DNA of 64,000 nt from Verrucomicrobiales bacterium. GTDB taxonomy: Bacteria > Verrucomicrobiota > Verrucomicrobiia > Verrucomicrobiales > V1-33. A program made the translations under genes and the position numbers. Positions within the stretch are counted from its first letter, which is position 1; each line of letters opens with the position of its first letter. This document shows, in pieces, positions 57,471-64,000 of the stretch. The notes under the pieces were generated by a model that saw nothing but the letters and a program-made list of their open reading frames with translations, was not told the DNA's origin and made no database searches. The DNA is taken from assembly GCA_028293125.1 (NCBI GenBank), contig JAQGPJ010000061.1, forward strand, positions 62,001-126,000. The letters are read 5' to 3'.

Positions 57471-58889
57471 ATGGATTTGTTTGATTTCACTCCGGCGTCG
57501 TCGCGGCGGAAGGCGCGTGGGGACAATGAGGGGGAGGGAGGGGAGAAGGTGGAGAGCGTGACCCAGGTGACGCGGCGCATCCGGGAGCTGCTGGAGTCCG
57601 GGATTGGCAGTCTGTGGGTGCGGGGGGAGGTGAGCAATCACCGGAGGCAGAGCAGCGGGCACCATTATTTCACGGTCAAGGATGCGGGGGCCCAGCTGGC
57701 GTGCGTGCTGTTCCGGGGGAATGCGACGGGGGCCGGGGCGGCGCTGATGGATGGGCAGGAGGTGCAGGTTTTCGGGGAGATTTCGGTGTATGAGGCGCGG
57801 GGGCAGTATCAGATGATCGTGAAGCAGGTGCGGGCGGCGGGCATGGGCGCGCTGCAGGCCAAGTTTGAGGCACTGAAGCGGAAACTGCTGGAGGAGGGGC
57901 TATTTGAAAACAGCCGGAAGCGGCCCATTCCCCGGTTTCCCCGCACGGTGGCCCTTGTGACTTCACCCACGGGGGCGGCGCTGCAGGACATGCTGAACAT
58001 TCTGAAGCGCCGGGCTCCCTGGCTGCGGGTGCTGGTGTTCCCGGTGCGGGTGCAGGGCGCGGGCGCTGCGGAGGAGATCGCGGCGGCGCTGCGGATGATC
58101 GGTCGGAATCCGGTGGGCCTGCCAGCCATTGACACCGTGGTCATCGCCCGCGGCGGCGGGAGTCTGGAGGATCTGTGGGCCTTCAATGAGGAGGTGACGG
58201 CGCGGGCGGTGGATGCGTGTCCCCTGCCGGTCATCTCCGCAGTCGGGCACGAAATCGATTTCACCATTGCGGACTTTGTGGCGGACCTGCGGGCTCCCAC
58301 CCCCAGCGCGGCGGCGGAGCTGCTGACGCCGGACCGGGCGGATCTGCTGGCCTCGCTGGCGCAGCAAGGGGAGCGGCTGAGACGGCGGCTGGATCAGACC
58401 ATGGCCCAGTACCGCCGCGTGCTGGAGCTGGTGTCGCGCGGAGCCCTGACCCGCGACACGGAAAACCTGCTGCTGTCCTGGCGGGAGCGGACGGATGACA
58501 TGGAGGAATCGCTGGTGGACAGCGCGCGGTCAGCCATCCGGGATCGACGGGACCTGGTGCAGTCCTGGGCACAGCGTCTGGAGCGCCACCGGCCCGACCG
58601 CGTGGTGGCCGCACGACAGGCAGCACTGACCCTGATGGCGGAGCGCCTGCTGACACGGGCGCAGGCGGCGGTGCGGCAACGGTTGGCGGAACTGGACCGC
58701 AGGCGGGATCAGCTGGCGGCCCTGGGACCGGACTCCGTGCTTTCCCGGGGATTCTCCCTCACACTGGATCAGAATGGCCGCGCCGTCCGGGACGCCCGGC
58801 AGCTGCAGGCCGGCGATGAGTTCACCACCCGCCTGGCAAAAGGCAAGGTGCGGGGTGTGGTGCGGGAAGTGGAGACAGAGGAGGGATAA
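57471..58889 (+). CDS. xseA: Exodeoxyribonuclease VII large subunit
   Basis: A 472-residue XseA, read from ATG 57471 (MDLFDFTPASSRRKAR). The N-terminal OB-fold has IGSLWVRGEVSNHRRQSSGH and YFTVKDAGAQLACVLF. The catalytic core has RPIPRFPRTVALVTSPTGAA, IARGGGSLEDLWAFN and PVISAVGHEIDFTIADFV. A coiled-coil C-terminal half ends with GPDSVLSRGFSLTLDQNG. It digests single-stranded DNA with XseB, which is not in this window. The frame is open upstream to 57360. Confidence 0.95.
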   Translation: MDLFDFTPASSRRKARGDNEGEGGEKVESVTQVTRRIRELLESGIGSLWVRGEVSNHRRQSSGHHYFTVKDAGAQLACVLFRGNATGAGAALMDGQEVQVFGEISVYEARGQYQMIVKQVRAAGMGALQAKFEALKRKLLEEGLFENSRKRPIPRFPRTVALVTSPTGAALQDMLNILKRRAPWLRVLVFPVRVQGAGAAEEIAAALRMIGRNPVGLPAIDTVVIARGGGSLEDLWAFNEEVTARAVDACPLPVISAVGHEIDFTIADFVADLRAPTPSAAAELLTPDRADLLASLAQQGERLRRRLDQTMAQYRRVLELVSRGALTRDTENLLLSWRERTDDMEESLVDSARSAIRDRRDLVQSWAQRLERHRPDRVVAARQAALTLMAERLLTRAQAAVRQRLAELDRRRDQLAALGPDSVLSRGFSLTLDQNGRAVRDARQLQAGDEFTTRLAKGKVRGVVREVETEEG

Positions 58890-58966
58890 ATCCTTTCCCT
58901 GACATTTCCTTCCGTGGATACGGCAAATACGCCAACCTGCACACCCTGCGGGCTGGCCGGGGCCCC

Positions 58967-59623
58967 TTACGGCGCGGTCTCCTGCGCCCCATCCCTTTCC
59001 GCCCGCCAAGCGGCGTAGCTGGCGCGGGGCAGTTCCCGGAGGTCGGTGGTCCGCGCATACCACCCCCGGCCATGCATGCGGCCGAGAATCCGCATGCGCT
59101 CCGCATGCACATAGTGCTTCTCCGCGTCGTAAAAGCGGTCGTCGAGGTGCAGGTGCAGCACGCGGCCCAGGGTGACGTGGGTGTTGCCAATCTCCACCAC
59201 CTGCTCCAGCCGGCACTCCATCGCGGCCATGGCGTCCGCCATGCGGGGGACTTTGACCGCCGTGGAGGGCACCAAGGTGATTCCCGCCGCCGCCGCCTCG
59301 CTCTCGCCGGAGGGGAAGTCGGCACTGGTGAGATTCATGGTCTCCAGATCCGGCTCCGTCACCACATGGATCACAAACTCCCCGCCGCGCCGGATGTTGC
59401 GGGCGGTGTCCTTCAGCCCGTCCGGGGAGGTTTCCGTGGGTCCGATGCCGAGGGCCACAATCGGCGGGTCGTCCCCCATGAGGTTGAAAAAGGAGAACGG
59501 CGCCACATTCACCACTCCCTCCTCATTCATGGACGTGATCCACGCGATCGGCCGCGGCACCACCAGGCTGCTGAGAAGCCGGTAGGCGAGATCGTCAGGA
59601 TCTTGGGCGAGGTTCAGTTCCAT
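58967..59623 (-). CDS. Flavin reductase-like domain protein
   Basis: A 218-residue FMN-binding split-barrel protein. LSSLVVPRPIAWITSMNEEG and VNVAPFSFFNLMGDDPPIVA match the flavin reductase/DUF447 group. NTHVTLGRVLHLHLDDRFYD is near the C-terminus. It may reduce flavin for an oxygenase, but no oxygenase gene lies nearby. The neighbours are convergent xseA and glnS in the same direction. Confidence 0.9.
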   Translation of the reverse strand: MELNLAQDPDDLAYRLLSSLVVPRPIAWITSMNEEGVVNVAPFSFFNLMGDDPPIVALGIGPTETSPDGLKDTARNIRRGGEFVIHVVTEPDLETMNLTSADFPSGESEAAAAGITLVPSTAVKVPRMADAMAAMECRLEQVVEIGNTHVTLGRVLHLHLDDRFYDAEKHYVHAERMRILGRMHGRGWYARTTDLRELPRASYAAWRAERDGAQETAP

Positions 59624-59735
59624 GCTGGGGAGAAGTTGGGAATTTCAAGGCGCGGACTTGGGCGGCAGGGCTGCAGGCCGGACCTCCGCTTCCAGCCCGC
59701 CATCCATCCGCCCGGCCAATCAATTAAGCCTTCAA

Positions 59736-61424
59736 TCAGCCAGGCTTTGCCTGAATGGCGGCCCAGGTGTCCTTGAGGGTGACGGTGCGGTTCAGGACCG
59801 GCTTGCCCGGCTGGCTGTGTTTGGAATCCAGGCGGAAATAGCCGAGACGCTCAAACTGGAAGGTTCCCTTCTGTCCAACGGACGCGCTTTCGACAAGGGA
59901 GCCGGAGAGGATTTCCAAGGAGTCCGGATTCAGCGTGGTGGTCCAGTCCGTGCCCTCGGGAACAGTGCTGGTGTCGGGAACGGTGAGCAGGCGGTCGTAG
60001 AGACGCACCTCCGCCGGGACGGCGTGGGGGGCGCTCAGCCAGTGAATGACGGCCACGCCCTTCTTCGGTTTGCTCTCGCGGCTCTCCGGATCATAGGGGC
60101 CGCGGAGTTCGATGACGTTGCCTTCGGCATCCTTGATGACCTCCTCAACCGTCACGTTGTAGCCGTGGCGCAGGCGGGCGGTGCGGCCCGGAGCGAGGCG
60201 GAAGTATTTTGGAGCCGGCACCTCCATGAAGTCGTCCTGATCGATCACGACCTCCCGGCTGATGGGGATCTCCCGGTGTCCAGCCTCCGGATCCGCCGGA
60301 TTGTTCAGGGCTTTCAGCATCTCCACCTTGCCGGCGGGCCAGTTGGTGATGGTGAATTTCAGAGGCCGCAGGACGCCGAGGAAGCGCGGGGCCGATTTGT
60401 TCAGATCCTCGCGCACCGCCTCCTCCAGAATGCCCATGTCGGTGACGCTGTTGTATTTTGTCACTCCGATGCGGTGGCAAAAATGGCGGATGCCGGCGGG
60501 GGTGAATCCGCGACGGCGCAGGCCGGAGATGGTGGGCATGCGGGGATCGTCCCAGCCATCCACCAGCCCCTTCTCCACCAGTTCGAGCAGCCGGCGCTTG
60601 CTCATCACCGTGTAGGTCAGGTTCAGCCGGGAAAACTCGATCTGGCGCGGGTGGCAGGGGGCGCTGACGTGGTCAATCAGCCAGTCGTAGAGCGGTCGGT
60701 GGGCCTCGAACTCCAGCGTGCAGATGCTGTGGGTGATTCCCTCCAAAGCGTCGGAGTAGCCGTGCGCCATGTCGTAAGTGGGATAGATGCACCACTTGTC
60801 CCCGGTGCGGTCGTGCGGGACCTTTTTGATGCGGTAGATGACCGGATCGCGCAGGTTCATGTTCGGCGACGCCATGTCGATTTTAGCGCGCAGGGTGCGG
60901 GCCCCGTCGGGGAACTCACCGGCCCTCATGCGGGCGAAAAGCTCCAGATTCTGCTCTACGGACCGGGTGCGGAAGGGGCTGTCAGTGCCGGGCTCCGTCA
61001 GGGTGCCGCGGCTGGCGCGCATCTCCTCCACTGTCTGGTCGCAGACATAGGCCAGACCTTTCCGGATCAGCTCCAGCGCGAAGCCGTGGATTTGATCAAA
61101 GTAGTCGCTGGCGTGGAACAGATGGCTGCCCCAGTCGAATCCCAGCCACTTCACATCCTCCTGGATGCTGTCCACATACTCGATGTCCTCCCGGGCGGGA
61201 TTGGTGTCATCAAAGCGCAGGTGGCAGCGGGAGCCGGGGATTTCACCCGCCAGGCCGAAGTTCAGGCAAATGGACTTGGCGTGGCCGATGTGCAAATAAC
61301 CGTTTGGTTCCGGGGGGAAGCGGGTGACAATGGCGGGGTGCCTGCCTGACTGCACGTCCTGATGCGCGATTTCGCGGATGAAATCGAGAGATTCGGCGAC
61401 GGCTTCAGGAGCAGGGGAGGACAT
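59736..61424 (-). CDS. glnS: Glutaminyl-tRNA synthetase
   Basis: A 562-residue class I synthetase. The HIGH-type motif is RFPPEPNGYLHIGHAKSICL and the KMSKS-type motif is VMSKRRL. CHLRFDDTNPAREDIEYVDS and DMAHGYSDALEGITHSICTL follow, as in GlnRS. An anticodon-binding beta-barrel makes up the C-terminal third. It charges tRNA-Gln directly. The presence of glnS means the organism need not rely on the amidotransferase route. The start at 61424 (MSSPAPEAV) fits the family. Confidence 0.97.
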   Translation of the reverse strand: MSSPAPEAVAESLDFIREIAHQDVQSGRHPAIVTRFPPEPNGYLHIGHAKSICLNFGLAGEIPGSRCHLRFDDTNPAREDIEYVDSIQEDVKWLGFDWGSHLFHASDYFDQIHGFALELIRKGLAYVCDQTVEEMRASRGTLTEPGTDSPFRTRSVEQNLELFARMRAGEFPDGARTLRAKIDMASPNMNLRDPVIYRIKKVPHDRTGDKWCIYPTYDMAHGYSDALEGITHSICTLEFEAHRPLYDWLIDHVSAPCHPRQIEFSRLNLTYTVMSKRRLLELVEKGLVDGWDDPRMPTISGLRRRGFTPAGIRHFCHRIGVTKYNSVTDMGILEEAVREDLNKSAPRFLGVLRPLKFTITNWPAGKVEMLKALNNPADPEAGHREIPISREVVIDQDDFMEVPAPKYFRLAPGRTARLRHGYNVTVEEVIKDAEGNVIELRGPYDPESRESKPKKGVAVIHWLSAPHAVPAEVRLYDRLLTVPDTSTVPEGTDWTTTLNPDSLEILSGSLVESASVGQKGTFQFERLGYFRLDSKHSQPGKPVLNRTVTLKDTWAAIQAKPG

Positions 61425-61618
61425 GGGTGCAATCAGGGGAAACAACAATCATAAACCCGCCCCGCCGCTGGAAAAGGGAAAAAGCCGCAGAAGGACTGGA
61501 ATTAATAACGCTTCCCACCCGGTCAAGGGCCGCCTGCCCCGAATGCCTTTTCCTTTCTCCTGCCCTTCGCCCTTCGCCCTTCATGAGCCGCCCAAATCCT
61601 CACCGCCGCGGGCGCGGC

Positions 61619-62149
61619 TCAGCGGTCGAACTGGGAGTACAGCTTTTCGGGCATGTAGGTCAGATTATCCCGCTCCTGGACAATTTTGGCGAAGCGGACG
61701 GGAGTCCGGCTCATGCCGAGGCAGTTCAGAGCCTGGTCCAAGGTGGCCGCCTCGGCCGCGCGGTTGCCTGAGGCGCGGTGGGCCAGCAGCAGCTCCGCCC
61801 AAAGATCCGGGGTCAGCGGGTGGTCCTCCAACTGGCGTTCGCATTCCTCCACGCATTTTTCAAAGCACCGCTCGCTGCGGTAGGCCCGGATCAGGCGCAG
61901 ATTCGTCGGCGGTTTCTCATCCGGGCTGCTTTCCCCGAAGTAAACCCGGTCCACAAAGCCAACGAAAGGCTTGGACGCCGGTTTGACCAGCATGGAGCCG
62001 TAGCAGATTCCCATGGCCACCAGGCAGGTTGCCGCTAAAATGGCTGGCCCCAGACCTCCACCGCCTGTGGCGGCCTTCGCCAGCATGAGAGTGCCCAGCA
62101 GAAAAACGGTCCCCAAAATAAGCCGCAGCCATGAAAAACGGTGGAGCAT
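61619..62149 (-). CDS. Small membrane protein with TPR-like segment
   Basis: A 176-residue protein with two N-terminal hydrophobic helices (LILGTVFLLGTLMLAKA and ILAATCLVAMGICYG). The soluble C-terminal part holds two TPR-like helices (CVEECERQLEDHPLTPDLWA and LLLAHRASGNRAAEAATLDQ). It may anchor a partner to the membrane. Function unknown. The gene lies in tandem with glnS and the M20 peptidase gene. Confidence 0.7.
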   Translation of the reverse strand: MLHRFSWLRLILGTVFLLGTLMLAKAATGGGGLGPAILAATCLVAMGICYGSMLVKPASKPFVGFVDRVYFGESSPDEKPPTNLRLIRAYRSERCFEKCVEECERQLEDHPLTPDLWAELLLAHRASGNRAAEAATLDQALNCLGMSRTPVRFAKIVQERDNLTYMPEKLYSQFDR

Positions 62150-62234
62150 AAACGCATACTAACCGTTCACGCTGTTTTCCACAAGCTGAAAAAACAGAGC
62201 ATAGCCGTCCCTCCACCGCACCCAGGCGGAGAGG

Positions 62235-63569
62235 TCAGGCCGAAGCCAGAGCCTCCAGCAGATGCTGGTTGAGCACGATGCCGGCCTCAAAGTTCTCCAC
62301 AGGGAAGTTCTCGTTGGGCGCATGGGCCTGGCAGTCCGGCAGCGCCAGCCCCAGCAGCAGCGTCTCCGCATTCAGCACATCACGGAACGCCTGCACGATG
62401 GGAATGCTTCCCCCCTCGCGGATCAGAGCGGTGGGCTTGGCGAAGGTTTTCTCCAAGGCGCGGCGGGCGGCGAGGCCGAATTTGGAATTGGGATCCATGG
62501 CGTAGGGCTTGCCGCTGTGCCCCATGTAAACATCCAGCCGCACGGTGTCCGGACAGTGTTTGGCAAAGTGGGCCTGCACCTTCGCCAGAATGTCCTGTGG
62601 GTCCTGATCCGGCACGAGGCGGAAGGAGAACTTGGCAAAGGCGCTTTGCGGGATCACGGTCTTGGAGCCCTTGCCCTGATAACCTCCGCCAATACCGTTG
62701 ACCTCGGCGGTGGGCCGGGCCCAGCGGCGCTCGTAATCCGTGAAACCTGGCTCGCCAAAGAGTTTCGGCACGCCTGTGAGCTCCAGGGTGGAGGCCGCGC
62801 CGTCGGGCAGCTGCGCCCATGCGGTCCGCTCCCACTCCTGCAGCGGGCGCACGGCATCGTAGAGCCCATCAATCAGAATCCGGCCCTCATTGTCGTGAAC
62901 GGAGGCCACCAGGCGGGCCAGCATGGTGTTCGGATTGGCCACACTGCCGCCGAAAATACCGGAGTGCAGATCAATGACAGGTCCGTGGACGGTGACCTCC
63001 ACACAGGCGATGCCCCGCAGACCGTAGGTGAAGGTCGGGAGGCCCGGCCCCACCATGCCGGTGTCCGAGATGGCCACAATGTCGCAGGCCAGCTCGGACT
63101 GATACCGCTTCAGGAATGGCTCCAGGTTGGGGCTGCCAATCTCCTCCTCACCCTCCAGCAGGAAGATCAGGTTCACCGGCAGATCGCCGTGACGGCTTAG
63201 AAGTTCCGTGATGCCGCAGAGGTGCGCCATATGCTGCCCCTTGTTGTCCGTGGAGCCGCGGGCGAAAATGCGTCCACCCTCGATACGGGGCTCAAAAGGC
63301 GGGGACACCCACTGCTCCAACGGATCGACCGGCTGCACATCGTAGTGACCATAAAGCAGCACTGTGGGCCGGCCCGGACGCGCCGCATTCCGCGCCACTA
63401 CGATGGGATGACCGGCGGTGGGGTAAATTTTGGTGCCCAGACCGATTTCCGTCAGCTTGGCGGCCAGCCACTCCGCATTGGCTTGGACATCGCCTGCGTG
63501 GCTAGGGTCCGTGGAGATGCTGGGGAAGCGGAGAACGGTCAGAAGCTGCTCAAGGTAAGGGGTGCTCAT
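62235..63569 (-). CDS. M20-family metallopeptidase (dipeptidase)
   Basis: A 444-residue M20 peptidase. Zinc ligands are visible in VLLYGHYDVQPVDPLEQW, GRIFARGSTDNKGQHMAH, LLEGEEEIGSPN, DTGMVGPG and the C-terminal NENFPVENFEAG. An inserted dimerisation domain lies between about residues 195 and 320. Close relatives are dipeptidases that cleave small peptides. The exact substrate is not fixed. The 5' region to the right is 290 bp long. Confidence 0.92.
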   Translation of the reverse strand: MSTPYLEQLLTVLRFPSISTDPSHAGDVQANAEWLAAKLTEIGLGTKIYPTAGHPIVVARNAARPGRPTVLLYGHYDVQPVDPLEQWVSPPFEPRIEGGRIFARGSTDNKGQHMAHLCGITELLSRHGDLPVNLIFLLEGEEEIGSPNLEPFLKRYQSELACDIVAISDTGMVGPGLPTFTYGLRGIACVEVTVHGPVIDLHSGIFGGSVANPNTMLARLVASVHDNEGRILIDGLYDAVRPLQEWERTAWAQLPDGAASTLELTGVPKLFGEPGFTDYERRWARPTAEVNGIGGGYQGKGSKTVIPQSAFAKFSFRLVPDQDPQDILAKVQAHFAKHCPDTVRLDVYMGHSGKPYAMDPNSKFGLAARRALEKTFAKPTALIREGGSIPIVQAFRDVLNAETLLLGLALPDCQAHAPNENFPVENFEAGIVLNQHLLEALASA

Positions 63570-63863
63570 GAGGAAAATTCAGTAAATCCGCCAAAGGACA
63601 GCACGGAAGCCTTCAGTCTGCTCCGGACCGTTACGCGGCTGGATCACTTAACGGAAGGGTTCCTGCGGAGCAAATAAAATAAAGGTTCAGCAGGAAGCCT
63701 TCACTGGCAGGGGCTGAGAGCTGGCCAGCGCCGGAAGGGCAAAAAACGCAGTGTTATAAAGCTCACTCCTTTTCATATGAAAACGGAAGGAATGCACAGC
63801 ACCATGATTCCTTTTCATTGATTCCCTGACAAAATATCAGTACCGTCGGCCGTTTTTGACATA
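63570..63863. other. Intergenic region upstream of the M20 gene
   Basis: No gene is visible. A + strand stretch of AT-rich DNA (63675-63690 and about 63770-63860) may hold the minus-strand promoter. The right end runs into the terminator. Confidence 0.4.
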
Positions 63864-63895
63864 AAAAGCCCGGTTCTTTTCAGAACCGGGCTTTT
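63864..63895 (-). terminator. Strong rho-independent terminator
   Basis: Arms aaaagcccggttct and agaaccgggctttt are perfect complements around a four-base loop (tttc). In the minus direction a run of T residues follows the stem, so it would end the gene at 63920. It may also work in the other direction. Confidence 0.9.
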
Positions 63896-63919
63896 GCTAA
63901 AGGAATCTCAGGCTGGAGC

Positions 63920-64000
63920 TCAGTCGTTGATGACCGTCACGTCCACACCTTTTTTCGTCAGGTCGCGGATGGTCTTGCGAATGGCGCTGAGACCGGCCGG
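63920..64000 (-). CDS. C-terminal end of an unidentified protein, running off the right edge
   Basis: The last 26 codons of a minus-strand frame end with a TGA at 63920-63922, giving the residues KTIRDLTKKGVDVTVIND at the C-terminus. The strong terminator 25 bp after the stop supports a real gene. The family cannot be recognised from so short a piece. Confidence 0.6.
   Translation of the reverse strand, partial: PAGLSAIRKTIRDLTKKGVDVTVIND

Noticed and set aside
1-64000. CRISPR arrays, prophage and rRNA genes
   Set aside because: No regularly spaced direct repeats, no phage structural genes and no rRNA-like sequence were seen on either strand.

Overview
The window is a GC-rich, gene-dense bacterial chromosome segment. 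The lineage is inferred from protein families. Giant secreted proteins combine lamin-tail (LTD) and CotH domains, PA14 and fibronectin type III domains, and FG-GAP/VCBS repeats. There is also a Ser/Thr kinase fused to tetratricopeptide repeats. This mix is typical of Verrucomicrobiota and, less strongly, Planctomycetota. No rRNA or tRNA gene was found to settle the point.

Layout. 1-4.0 kb (minus): a DinG-type Fe-S helicase running off the left edge, an unknown small protein and a DUF72 protein. 4.4-10.8 kb (plus): a four-gene overlapping operon of a three-receiver hybrid kinase, CheR, stand-alone CheB, and a second receiver-kinase-receiver protein. 11-31 kb: mostly housekeeping genes (msrB, a polyprenyl synthase, an ABC-2-type permease, topB, moaC, dus, an SDR39U1 epimerase, a HAD hydrolase, an isochorismatase-fold hydrolase, an aminotransferase, a cbpA-cbpM chaperone pair, an MDR dehydrogenase and an SDR). 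31.6-36.9 kb: a 1783-residue secreted LTD/CotH protein. 37.4-45.4 kb: a seven-gene Wsp-type chemosensory operon whose last gene matches the WspR receiver but has no GGDEF output domain.

45.5-57.3 kb is an accessory stretch with visible decay. A degenerate IS630-family element has replaced the end of a small gene. Then come a Ser/Thr kinase-TPR gene broken by one in-frame stop, a very large PA14/glycosidase-like secreted protein broken by a frameshift, an FHA-adenylate cyclase, and a secreted propeller-like protein that overlaps the cyclase tail to tail. The kinase gene is preceded by an AT-rich region with three perfect 12-bp inverted repeats, one nested inside another around a good promoter. 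57.5-64 kb returns to core genes: xseA, a flavin reductase-like protein, glnS, a small membrane protein, an M20 peptidase, and the end of one more gene behind a strong terminator.

How the genes may work together. The two sensory operons are built differently. The first has CheR and CheB but no receptor, CheW or CheA, so the methylation enzymes probably act in phosphorelay control. The second is a complete receptor-kinase-adaptation array with a truncated output. The Ser/Thr kinase and FHA-cyclase could form a phosphothreonine-to-cAMP route, but this is inference and the kinase gene is now interrupted. No CRISPR array or prophage was seen.
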